A stretch of DNA of 64,000 nt. It comes from Mixophyes australis (lineage: Eukaryota; Chordata; Amphibia; Anura; Limnodynastidae). Of the stretch, positions 48,601 through 61,560 are shown one piece after another. Where the stretch lies: the NCBI GenBank assembly GCA_036250195.1, contig JAVHZZ010000005.1, forward strand, positions 130,907,199 to 130,971,198, given 5' to 3'. The translations under genes were made by a program, and so were the position numbers. The notes under the pieces are model-generated. The model was given only the letters and a program-made list of their open reading frames with translations. It searched no databases and was not told the DNA's origin. Numbering within the stretch: the first letter of the stretch is position 1; the number at the start of each line of letters is the position of its first letter.

Positions 48601-51600
48601 TATGTTTTGCGATTTCTCCTGCTCAGAAAGACTTAGAAAGTTGATAATTGTGGGCAATGTAAGAAATGTCATGAGAAACAAGAATTATGTAAAAGAATTG
48701 ATGTAAGTCATTGTTTCCAATTGAAAGGGAGACCGGAGTGTAAAAAAGCGTTGTTTTTGAACGCCAATGAAGAAATGACTATGTTTTGCGATTTCTCTTG
48801 CTCAGAAAGACTTAGAAAGTTGATAATTGTGGGCAATGTTAGAAATGTCATGAGAAACAAGAATTATGTAAAAGAATTGATGTAAGTCATTGTTTCCAAG
48901 AGAAAGGGAGACAGGAGTGTAAAAAAGCGTTGTTTTTGAACGGCAATGAAGAAATGACTATGTTTTGCGATTTCTCTTGCTCAGAAAGACTTAGAAAGTT
49001 GATAATTGTGGGCAATGTTAGAAATGTCATGAGAAACAAGAATTATGTAAAAGAATTGATGTAAGTCATTGTTTTCAAGAGAAAGGGAGACAGGAGTGTA
49101 AAAAAGCGTTGTTTTTGGACGCCAATGAAGAAATGACTGTTTTGCGATTTCTCTTGCTCAGAAAGACTTAGAAAGTTGATAATTGTGGGCAATGTTAGAA
49201 ATGTCATGAGAAACAAGAATTATGTAAAAGAATTGATGTAAGTCATTGTTTCCAAGAGAAAGGGAGACAGGAGTGTAAAAAAGCGTTGTTTTTGGACGGC
49301 AATGAAGAAATTACTATGTTTTGCGATTTCTCCTGCTCAGAAAGACTTAGAAAAATGATAATTGTGGGCAATGTTAGAAATGTCATGAGAAACAAGAATT
49401 ATGTAAAAGAATTGATGTAAGTCATTGTTTCCAAGAGAAAGGGAGACAGGAGTGTAAAAAAGCGTTGTTTTTGGACGGCAATGAAGAAATGACTATGTTT
49501 TGCGATTTCTCCTGCTCAGAAAGACTTAGAAAGTTGATAATTGTGGGCAATGTAAGAAATGTCATGAGAAACAAGAATTATGTAAAAGAATTGATGTAAG
49601 TCATTGTTTCCAAGAGAAAGGGAGACAGGAGTGTAAAAAAGCGTTGTTTTTGGACGGCAATGAAGAAATGACTATGTTTTGCGATTTCTCCTGCTCAGAA
49701 AGACTTAGAAAGTTGATAATTGTGGGCAATGTAAGAAATGTCATGAGAAACAAGAATTATGTAAAAGAATTGATGTAAGTCATTGTTTCCAAGAGAAAGG
49801 GAGACAGGAGTGTAAAAAAGCGTTGTTTTTGGACGCCAATGAAGAAATGACTGTTTTGCGATTTCTCTTGCTCAGAAAGACTTAGAAAGTTGATAATTGT
49901 GGGCAATGTTAGAAATGTCATGAGAAACAAGAATTATGTAAAAGAATTGATGTAAGTCATTGTTTCCAAGAGAAAGGGAGACAGGAGTGTAAAAAAGCGT
50001 TGTTTTTGGACGCCAATGAAGAAATGACTGTTTTGCGATTTCTCTTGCTCAGAAAGACTTAGAAAGTTGATAATTGTGGGCGATGTTAGAAATGTCATGA
50101 GAAACAAGAATTATGTAAAAGAATTGATGTAAGTCATTGTTTCCAAGAGAAAGGGAGACAGGAGTGTAAAAAAGCGTTGTTTTTGGACGGCAATAAAGAA
50201 ATTACTATGTTTTGCGATTTCTCCTGCTCAGAAAGACATAGAAAGTTGATAATTGTGGGCAATGTTAGAAATGTCATGAGAAACAAGAATTATGTAAAAG
50301 AATTGATGTAAGTCATTGTTTCCAAGAGAAAGGGAGACCGGAGTGTAAAAAAGCGTTGTTTTTGGACGGCAATGAAGAAATGACTGTTTTGCGATTTCTC
50401 TTGCTCAGAAAGACTTAGAAAGTTGATAATTGTGGGCAATGTTAGAAATGTAATGAGAAACAAGAATTATGTAAAAGAATTGATGTAAGTCATTGTTTCC
50501 AAGAGAAAGGGAGACAGGAGTGTAAAAAAGCGTTGTTTTTGGACGGCAATGAAGAAATGACTATGTTTTGCGATTTCTCCTGCTCAGAAAGACTTAGAAA
50601 GTTGATAATTGTGGGCAATGTAAGAAATGTCATGAGAAACAAGAATTATGTAAAAGAATTGATGTAAGTCATTGTTTCCAATTGAAAGGGAGACCGGAGT
50701 GTAAAAAAGCGTTGTTTTTGAACGCCAATGAAGAAATGACTATGTTTTGCGATTTCTCTTGCTCAGAAAGACTTAGAAAGTTGATAATTGTGGGCAATGT
50801 TAGAAATGTCATGAGAAACAAGAATTATGTAAAAGAATTGATGTAAGTCATTGTTTCCAAGAGAAAGGGAGACAGGAGTGTAAAAAAGCGTTGTTTTTGA
50901 ACGGCAATGAAGAAATGACTATGTTTTGCGATTTCTCTTGCTCAGAAAGACTTAGAAAGTTGATAATTGTGGGCAATGTTAGAAATGTCATGAGAAACAA
51001 GAATTATGTAAAAGAATTGATGTAAGTCATTGTTTTCAAGAGAAAGGGAGACAGGAGTGTAAAAAAGCGTTGTTTTTGGACGCCAATGAAGAAATGACTC
51101 TTTTGCGATTTCTCTTGCTCAGAAAGACTTAGAAAGTTGATAATTGTGGGCAATGTTAGAAATGTCATGAGAAACAAGAATTATGTAAAAGAATTGATGT
51201 AAGTCATTGTTTCCAAGAGAAAGGGAGACAGGAGTGTAAAAAAGCGTTGTTTTTGGACGGCAATGAAGAAATTACTATGTTTTGCGATTTCTCCTGCTCA
51301 GAAAGACTTAGAAAAATGATAATTGTGGGCAATGTTAGAAATGTCGTGAGAAACAAGAATTATGTAAAAGAATTGATGTAAGTCATTGTTTCCAAGAGAA
51401 AGGGAGACAGGAGTGTAAAAAAGCGTTGTTTTTGGACGGCAATGAAGAAATGACTATGTTTTGCGATTTCTCCTGCTCAGAAAGACTTAGAAAGTTGATA
51501 ATTGTGGGCAATGTAAGAAATGTCATGAGAAACAAGAATTATGTAAAAGAATTGATGTAAGTCATTGTTTCCAAGAGAAAGGGAGACAGGAGTGTAAAAA

Positions 51601-52610
51601 AGCGTTGTTTTTGGACGGCAATGAAGAAATGACTATGTTTTGCGATTTCTCCTGCTCAGAAAGACTTAGAAAGTTGATAATTGTGGGCAATGTAAGAAAT
51701 GTCATGAGAAACAAGAATTATGTAAAAGAATTGATGTAAGTCATTGTTTCCAAGAGAAAGGGAGACAGGAGTGTAAAAAAGCGTTGTTTTTGGACGCCAA
51801 TGAAGAAATGACTGTTTTGCGATTTCTCTTGCTCAGAAAGACTTAGAAAGTTGATAATTGTGGGCAATGTTAGAAATGTCATGAGAAACAAGAATTATGT
51901 AAAAGAATTGATGTAAGTCATTGTTTCCAAGAGAAAGGGAGACAGGAGTGTAAAAAAGCGTTGTTTTTGGACGGCAATAAAGAAATTACTATGTTTTGCG
52001 ATTTCTCCTGCTCAGAAAGACATAGAAAGTTGATAATTGTGGGCAATGTTAGAAATGTCATGAGAAACAAGAATTATGTAAAAGAATTGATGTAAGTCAT
52101 TGTTTCCAAGAGAAAGGGAGACCGGAGTGTAAAAAAGCGTTGCTTTTGGACGGCAATGAAGAAATGACTGTTTTGCGATTTCTCTTGCTCAGAAAGACTT
52201 AGAAAGTTGATAATTGTGGGCAATGTTAGAAATGTAATGAGAAACAAGAATTATGTAAAAGAATTGATGTAAGTCATTGTTTCCAAGAGAAAGGGAGACA
52301 GGAGTGTAAAAAAGCGTTGTTTTTGGACGGCAATGAAGAAATGACTATGTTTTGCGATTTCTCCTGCTCAGAAAGACTTAGAAAGTTGATAATTGTGGGC
52401 AATGTAAGAAATGTCATGAGAAACAAGAATTATGTAAAAGAATTGATGTAAGTCATTGTTTCCAATTGAAAGGGAGACCGGAGTGTAAAAAAGCGTTGTT
52501 TTTGAACGCCAATGAAGAAATGACTATGTTTTGCGATTTCTCTTGCTCAGAAAGACTTAGAAAGTTGATAATTGTGGGCAATGTTAGAAATGTCATGAGA
52601 AACAAGAATT
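45656..52610 (+). repeat. Tandem duplication of 6,955 bp, unit B
   Basis: Second copy of unit A. AATTG falls at 46,756, 48,719, 50,680 and 52,464, reproducing the spacings 1,963, 1,961 and 1,784 bp. Similarity to the start of unit B ends by about 52,683, where GGACGG is replaced by GAACGG. A further 10-monomer unit (AATTG at 54,246, 1,782 bp on) follows outside the duplication. Confidence 0.9.
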
Positions 52611-55600
52611 ATGTAAAAGAATTGATGTAAGTCATTGTTTCCAAGAGAAAGGGAGACAGGAGTGTAAAAAAGCGTTGTTTTTGAACGGCAATGAAGAAAT
52701 GACTATGTTTTGCGATTTCTCTTGCTCAGAAAGACTTAGAAAGTTGATAATTGTGGGCAACGTTAGAAATGTCATGAGAAACAAGAATTATGTAAAAGAA
52801 TTGATGTAAGTCATTGTTTTCAAGAGAAAGGGAGACAGGAGTGTAAAAAAGCGTTGTTTTTGGACGCCAATGAAGAAATGACTGTTTTGCGATTTCTCTT
52901 GCTCAGAAAGACTTAGAAAGTTGATAATTGTGGGCAATGTTAGAAATGTCATGAGAAACAAGAATTATGTAAAAGAATTGATGTAAGTCATTGTTTCCAA
53001 GAGAAAGGGAGACAGGAGTGTAAAAAAGCGTTGTTTTTGGACGGCAATGAAGAAATTACTATGTTTTGCGATTTCTCCTGCTCAGAAAGACTTAGAAAAA
53101 TGATAATTGTGGGCAATGTTAGAAATGTCATGAGAAACAAGAATTATGTAAAAGAATTGATGTAAGTCATTGTTTCCAAGAGAAAGGGAGACAGGAGTGT
53201 AAAAAAGCGTTGTTTTTGGACGGCAATGAAGAAATGACTATGTTTTGCGATTTCTCCTGCTCAGAAAGACTTAGAAAGTTGATAATTGTGGGCAATGTAA
53301 GAAATGTCATGAGAAACAAGAATTATGTAAAAGAATTGATGTAAGTCATTGTTTCCAAGAGAAAGGGAGACAGGAGTGTAAAAAAGCGTTGTTTTTGGAC
53401 GCTAATGAAGAAATGACTGTTTTGCGATTTCTCTTGCTCAGAAAGACTTAGAAAGTTGATAATTGTGGGCAATGTTAGAAATGTCATGAGAAACAAGAAT
53501 TATGTAAAAGAATTGATGTAAGTCATTGTTTCCAAGAGAAAGGGAGACAGGAGTGTAAAAAAGCGTTGTTTTTGGACGCCAATGAAGAAATGACTGTTTT
53601 GCGATTTCTCTTGCTCAGAAAGACTTAGAAAGTTGATAATTGTGGGCGATGTTAGAAATGTCATGAGAAACAAGAATTATGTAAAAGAATTGATGTAAGT
53701 CATTGTTTCCAAGAGAAAGGGAGACAGGAGTGTAAAAAAGCATTGTTTTTGGACGGCAATAAAGAAATTACTATGTTTTGCGATTTCTCCTGCTCAGAAA
53801 GACATAGAAAGTTGATAATTGTGGGCAATGTTAGAAATGTCATGAGAAACAAGAATTATGTAAAAGAATTGATGTAAGTCATTGTTTCCAAGAGAAAGGG
53901 AGACCGGAGTGTAAAAAAGCGTTGTTTTTGGACGGCAATGAAGAAATGACTGTTTTGCGATTTCTCTTGCTCAGAAAGACTTAGAAAGTTGATAATTGTG
54001 GGCAATGTTAGAAATGTAATGAGAAACAAGAATTATGTAAAAGAATTGATGTAAGTCATTGTTTCCAAGAGAAAGGGAGACAGGAGTGTAAAAAAGCGTT
54101 GTTTTTGGACGGCAATGAAGAAATGACTATGTTTTGCGATTTCTCCTGCTCAGAAAGACTTAGAAAGTTGATAATTGTGGGCAATGTAAGAAATGTCATG
54201 AGAAACAAGAATTATGTAAAAGAATTGATGTAAGTCATTGTTTCCAATTGAAAGGGAGACCGGAGTGTAAAAAAGCGTTGTTTTTGAACGCCAATGAAGA
54301 AATGACTATGTTTTGCGATTTCTCTTGCTCAGAAAGACTTAGAAAGTTGATAATTGTGGGCAATGTTAGAAATGTCATGAGAAACAAGAATTATGTAAAA
54401 GAATTGATGTAAGTCATTGTTTCCAAGAGAAAGGGAGACAGGAGTGTAAAAAAGCGTTGTTTTTGAACGGCAATGAAGAAATGACTATGTTTTGCGATTT
54501 CTCTTGCTCAGAAAGACTTAGAAAGTTGATAATTGTGGGCAATGTTAGAAATGTCATGAGAAACAAGAATTATGTAAGAGAATTGATGTAAGTCATTGTT
54601 TTCAAGAGAAAGGGAGACAGGAGTGTAAAAAAGCGTTGTTTTTGGACGCCAATGAAGAAATGACTGTTTTGCGATTTCTCTTGCTCAGAAAGACTTAGAA
54701 AGTTGATAATTGTGGGCAATGTTAGAAATGTCATGAGAAACAAGAATTATGTAAAAGAATTGATGTAAGTCATTGTTTCCAAGAGAAAGGGAGACAGGAG
54801 TGTAAAAAAGCGTTGTTTTTGGACGCCAATGAAGAAATGACTGTTTTGCGATTTCTCTTGCTCAGAAAGACTTAGAAAGTTGATAATTGTGGGCAATGTT
54901 AGAAATGTCATGAGAAACAAGAATTATGTAAAAGAATTGATGTAAGTCATTGTTTCCAAGAGAAAGGGAGACAGGAGTGTAAAAAAGTGTTGTTTTTGGA
55001 CGCCAATGAAGAAATGACTATGTTTTGCGATTTCTCTTGCTCAGAAAGACTTAGAAAGTTGATAATTGTGGGCAATGTTAGAAATGTCATGAGAAACAAG
55101 AATTATGTAAAAGAATTGATGTAAGTCATTGTTTCCAAGAGAAAGGGAGACAGGAGTGTAAAAAAGCGTTGTTTTTGGACTGCAATAAAGAAATGACTAT
55201 GTTTTGCGATTTCTCCTGCTCAGAAAGACATAGAAAGTTGATAATTGTGGGCAATGTTAGAAATGTCATGAGAAACAAGAATTATGTAAAAGAATTGATG
55301 TAAGTCATTGTTTCCAAGAGAAAGGGAGACCGGAGTGTAAAAGAGCGTTGTTTTTGGACGGCAATGAAGACATGACTGTTTTGCGATTTCTCTTGCTCAG
55401 AAAGACTTAGAAAGTTGATAATTGTGGGCAATGTTAGAAATGTCATGAGAAACAAGAATTATGTAAAAGAATTGATGTAAGTCATTGTTTCCAAGAGAAA
55501 GGGAGACAGGAGTGTAAAAAAGCGTTGTTTTTGGACGGCAATGAAGAAATGACTATGTTTTGCGATTTCTCCTGCTCTGAAAGACTTAGAAAGTTGATAA

Positions 55601-57459
55601 TTGTGGGCAATGTAAGAAATGTCATGAGAAACAAGAATTATGTAAAAGAATTGATGTAAGTCATTGTTTCCAAGAGAAAGGGAGACAGGAGTGTAAAAAA
55701 GCGTTGTTTTTGGACGGCAATGAAGAAATGACTATGTTTTGCGATTTCTCTTGCTCAGAAAGACTTAGAAAGTTGATAATTGTGGGCAATGTTAGAAATG
55801 TCATGAGAAACAAGAATTATGTAAAAGAATTGATTTAAGTCATTGTTTCCAAGAGAAAGGGAGACAGGAGTGTAAAAAAGCGTTGTTTTTGGACGCCAAT
55901 GAAGAAATGACTATGTTTTGCGATTTCTCCTGCTCAGAAAGACATAGAAAGTTGATAATTGTGGGCAATGTTAGAAATGTCATGAGAAACAAGAATTATG
56001 TAAAAGAATTGATGTAAGTCATTGTTTCCAAGAGAAAGGGAGACAGGAGTGTAAAAAAGCGTTGTTTTTGGACGGCAATGAAGAAATGACTGTTTTGCGA
56101 TTTCTCCTGCTCTGAAAGACTTAGAAAGTTGATAATTGTGGGCAATGTAAGAAATGTCATGAGAAACAAGAATTATGTAAAAGAATTGATGTAAGTCATT
56201 GTTTCCAAGAGAAAGGGAGACAGGAGTGTAAAAAAGCGTTGTTTTTGGACGGCAATGAAGAAATGACTATGTTTTGCGATTTCTCTTGCTCAGAAAGACT
56301 TAGAAAGTTGATAATTGTGGGCAATGTTAGAAATGTCATGAGAAACAAGAATTATGTAAAAGAATTGATGTAAGTCATTGTTTCCAAGAGAAAGGGAGAC
56401 AGGAGTGTAAAAAAGCGTTGTTTTTGGACGGCAATGAAGAAATGACTATGTTTTGCGATTTCTCCTGCTCAGAAAGACTTAGAAAGTTGATAATTGTGGG
56501 CAATGTTAGAAATGTCATGAGAAACAAGAATTATGTAAAAGAATTGATGTAAGTCATTGTTTCCAAGAGAAAGGGAGACCGGAGTGTAAAAAAGCGTTGT
56601 TTTTGGACGGCAATGAAGAAATGACTGTTTTGCGATTTCTCTTGCTCAGAAAGACTTAGAAAGTTGATAAATGTGGGCAATGTTAGAAATGTCATGAGAA
56701 ACAAGAATTATGTAAAAGAATTGATGTAAGTCATTGTTTCCAAGAGAAAGGGAGACCGGAGTGTAAAAAAGCGTTGTTTTTGGACGCCAATGAAGAAATG
56801 ACTATGTTTTGCGATTTCTCTTGCTCAGAAAGACTTAGAAAGTTGATAATTGTGGGCAATGTTAGAAATGTCATGAGAAACAAGAATTATGTAAAAGAAT
56901 TGATGTAAGTCATTGTTTCCAAGAGAAAGTGAGACAGGAGTGTAAAAAAGCGTTGTTTTTGGACGGCAATGAAGAAATGACTATGTTTTGCGATTTCTCC
57001 TGCTCAGAAAGACTTAGAAAGTTGATAATTGTGGGCAATGTTAGAAATGTCATGAGAAACAAGAATTATGTAAAAGAATTGATGTAAGTCATTGTTTCCA
57101 AGAGAAAGGGAGACCGGAGTGTAAAAAAGCGTTGTTTTTGGACGGCAATGAAGAAAGGACTGTTTTGCGATTTCTCTTGCTCAGAAAGACTTAGAAAGTT
57201 GATAAATGTGGGCAATGTTAGAAATGTCATGAGAAACAAGAATTATGTAAAAGAATTGATGTAAGTCATTGTTTCCAAGAGAAAGGGAGACCGGAATGTA
57301 AAAAAGCGTTGTTTTTGGACGGCAATGAAGAAATGACTATGTTTTGCGATTTCTCCTGCTCAGAAAGACTTAGAAAGTTGATAATTGTGGGCAATGTTAG
57401 AAATGTCTTGAGAAACAAGAATTATGTAAAAGAATTGATGTAAGTCATTGTTTCCAAGA

Positions 57460-60400
57460 GAAAGGGAGATCGGAGTGTAAAAAAGCGTTGTTTTTGGACG
57501 CCAAAGAAGAAATGACTATGTTTTGCGATTTCTCCTGCTCAGAAAGACTTAGAAAGTTGATAATTGTGGGCAATGTTAGAAATGTCATGAGAAACAAGAA
57601 TTATGTAAAAGAATTGATGTAAGTCATTGTTTCCAAGAGAAAGGGAGACAGGAGTGTAAAAAAGCGTTGTTTTTGGACGGCAATGAAGAAATGACTATGT
57701 TTTGCGATTTCTCCTGCTCAGAAAGACTTAGAAAGTTGATAATTGTGGGCAATGTAAGAAATGTCATGAGAAACAAGAATTATGTAAAAGAATTGATGTA
57801 AGTCATTGTTTCCAAGAGAAAGGGAGACCGGAGTGTAAAAAAGCGTTGTTTTTGGACGGCAATGAAGAAATGACTGTTTTGCGATTTCTCTTGCTCAGAA
57901 AGACTTAGAAAGTTGATAATTGTGGGCAATGTTAGAAATGTCATGAGAAACAAAAATTATGTAAAAGAATTGATGTAAGTCATTGTTTCCAAGAGAAAGG
58001 GAGACCGGAGTGTAAAAAAGCGTTGTTTTTGGACGCCAATGAAGAAATGACTATGTTTTGCGATTTCTCTTGCTCAGAAAGACTTAGAAAGTTGATAATT
58101 GTGGGCAATGTTAGAAATGTCATGAGAAACAAGAATTATGTAAAAGAATTGATGTAAGTCATTGTTTCCAAGAGAAAGGGAGACAGGAGTGTAAAAAAGC
58201 GTTGTTTTTGGACGGCAATGAAGAAATGACTATGTTTTGCGATTTCTCCTGCTCAGAAAGACTTAGAAAGTTGATAATTGTGGACAATGTTAGAAATGTC
58301 ATGAGAAACAAGATTTATGTAAAAGAATTGATGTAAGTCATTGTTTCCAAGAGAAAGGGAGACCGGAGTGTAAAAAAGCGTTGTTTTTGGACGGCAATGA
58401 AGAAATGACTATGTTTTGCGATTTCTCCTGCTCAGAAAGACTTAGAAAGTTGATAATTGTGGGCAATGTTAGAAATGTCATGAGAAACAAGAATTATGTA
58501 AAAGAATTGATGTAAGTCATTGTTTCCAAGAGAAAGGGAGACCGGAGTGTAAAAAAGCGTTGTTTTTGGACGGCAATGAAGAAATGACTGTTTTGCGATT
58601 TCTCTTGCTCAGAAAGACTTAGAAAGTTGATAATTGTGGGAAATGTTACAAATGTCATGAGAAACAAGAATTATGTAAAAGAATTGATGTAAGTCATAGT
58701 TTCCAAGAGAAAGGGAGACAGGAGCGTAAAAAAGCGTTGTTTTTGGACGGCAAAGAAGAAATGACTATGTTTTGCGATTTCTCCTGCTCAGAAAGACTTA
58801 GAAAGTTGATAATTGTGGGCAATGTTAGAAATGTCATGAGAAACAAGAATTATGTAAAAGAATTAATGTAAGTCATTGTTTCCAAGAGAAAGGGAGACCG
58901 GAGTGTAAAAAAAGCGTTGTTTTTGGACGGCAATGAAGAAATGACTGTTTTGCGATTTCTCTTGCTCAGAAAGACTTAGAAAGTTGATAATTGTGGGCAA
59001 TGTTAGAAATGTCATGAGAAACAAGAATTATGTAAAAGAATTGATGTAAGTCATTGTTTCCAAGAGAAAGGGAGACAGGAGTGTAAAAAGTTGTTTTTGG
59101 ACGGCAATGAAGAAATGACTATGTTTTGCGATTTCTCCTGCTCAGAAAGACTTAGAAAGTTGATAATTGTGGGCAATGTTAGAAATGTCATGAGAAACAA
59201 GAATTATGTAAAAGAATTAATGTAAGTCATTGTTTCCAAGAGAAAGGGAGACAGGAGTGTAAAAAAGCGTTGTTTTTGGACGGCAATGAAGAAATGACTA
59301 TGTTTTGCGATTTCTCCTGCTCAGAAAGACTTAGAAAGTTGATAATTGTGGGCAATGTTAGAAATGTCATGAGAAACAAGAATTATGTAAAAGAATTGAT
59401 GTAAGTCATTGTTTCCAAGAGAAAGGGAGACCGGAGTGTAAAAAAAGCGTTGTTTTTGGACGGCAATGAAGAAATGACTGTTTTGCGATTTCTCTTGCTC
59501 AGAAAGACTTAGAAAGTTGATAATTGTGGGCAATGTTAGAAATGTCATGAGAAACAAGAATTATGTAAAAGAATTGATGTAAGTCATTGTTTCCAAGAGA
59601 AAGGGAGACAGGAGTGTAAAAAAGCGTTGTTTTTGTACGCCAATGAAGAAATGACTGTTTTGCGATTTCTCTTGCTCAGAAAGACTTAGAAAGTTGATAA
59701 CTGTGGGCAATGTTAGAAATGTCATGAGAAACAAGAATTATGTAAAAGAATTGATGTAAGTCATTGTTTCCAAGAGAAAGTGAGACAGGAGTGTAAAAAA
59801 GCGTTGTTTTTGGACGGCAATGAAGAAATGACTATGTTTTGCGATTTCTCCTGCTCAGAAAGACATGTAAAGTTGATAATTGTGGGCAATGTTAGAAATG
59901 TCATGAGAAACAAGAATTATGTAAAAGAATTGATGTAAGTCATTGTTTCCAAGAGAAAGGGAGACCGGAGTGTAAAAAAGCGTTGTTTTTGGACGGCAAT
60001 GAAGAAATGACTGTTTTGCGATTTCTCTTGCTCAGAAAGACTTAGAAAGTTGATAATTGTGGGCAATGTTAGAAATGTCATGAGAAACAAGAATTATGTA
60101 AAAGAATTGATGTAAGTCATTGTTTCCAAGAGAAAGGGAGACCGGAGTGTAAAAAAGCGTTGTTTTTGGACGGCAATGAAGAAATGACTGTTTTGCGATT
60201 TCTCTTGCTCAGAAAGACTTAGAAAGTTGATAATTGTGGGCAATGTTAGAAATGTCATGAGAAATAAGAATTATGTAAAAGAATTGATGTAAGTCATTGT
60301 TTCCAAGAGAAAGGGAGACCGGAGTGTAAAAAAGCGTTGTTTTTGGACGCCAATGAAGAAATGACTGTTTTGCGCTTTCTCTTGCTCAGAAAGACTTAGA

Positions 60401-61560
60401 AAGTTGATAATTGTGGGCAATGTTAGAAATGTCATGAGAAACAAGAATTATGTAAAAGAATTGATGTAAGTCATTGTTTTCAAGAGGAAGGGAGACAGGA
60501 GTGTAAAAAAGCGTTGTTTTTGGACGGCAATGAAGAAATGACTATGTTTTGCGATTTCTCCTGCTCAGAAAGACTTAGAAAGTTGATAATTGTGGGCAAT
60601 GTAAGAAATGTCATGAGAAACAAGAATTATGTAAAAGAATTGATGTAAGTCATTGTTTCCAAGAGAAAGGGAGACAGGAGCGTAAAAAAGCGTTGTTTTT
60701 GGACGGCAATGAAGAAATGACTATGTTTTGCGATTTCTCCTGCTCAGAAAGACTTAGAAAGTTGATAATTGTGGGCAATGTTAGAAATGTCATGAGAAAC
60801 AAGAATTATGTAAAAGAATTGATGTAAGTCATTGTTTCCAAGAGAAAGGGAGACAGGAGCGTAAAAAAGCGTTGTTTTTGGACGGCAATGAAGAAATGAC
60901 TATGTTTTGCGATTTCTCCTGCTCAGAAAGACTTAGAAAGTTGATAATTGTGGGCAATGTTAGAAATGTCATGAGAAACAAGAATTATGTAAAAGAATTG
61001 ATGTAAGTCATTGTTTCCAAGAGAAAGGGAGACCGGAGTGTAAAAAAAGCGTTGTTTTTGGACGGCAATGAAGAAATGACTGTTTTGCGATTTCTCCTGT
61101 TTAGAAAGACTTAGAAAGTTGATAATTGTGGGCAATGTTAGAAATGTCATGAGAAACAAGAATTATGTAAAAGAATTGATGTAAGTCATTGTTTCCAAGA
61201 GAAAGGGAGATCGGAGTGTAAAAAAGCGTTGTTTTTGGACGCAAATGAAGAAATGACTATGTTTTGCGATTTCTCCTGTTTAGAAAGACTTAGAAAGTTG
61301 ATAATTGTGGGCAATGTTAGAAATGTCATGAGAAACAAGAATTATGTAAAAGAATTGATGTAAGTCATTGTTTCCAAGAGAAAGGGAGATCGGAGTGTAA
61401 AAAAGCGTTGTTTTTGGACGCCAATGAAGAAATGACTATGTTTTGCGATTTCTCCTGTTTAGAAAGACTTAGAAAGTTGATAATTGTGGGCAATGTTAGA
61501 AATGTCATGAGAAACAAGAATTATGTAAAAGAATTGATGTAAGTCATTGTTTCCAAGAGA
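57460..61560 (+). repeat. 4,099-bp higher-order repeat, first copy (23 monomers)
   Basis: Shared private variants: GAGATCGG at 57,466/61,565, CAAAAATTATG at 57,951/62,050, GGACAATG at 58,282/62,381, GGGAAATGTTACAAATG with its A at 58,641/62,740, and AGTCATAG at 58,692/62,791. From about 59.2 kb the offset becomes 3,745 bp, because this copy holds two extra monomers between 58,862 and 59,216. Confidence 0.87.
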
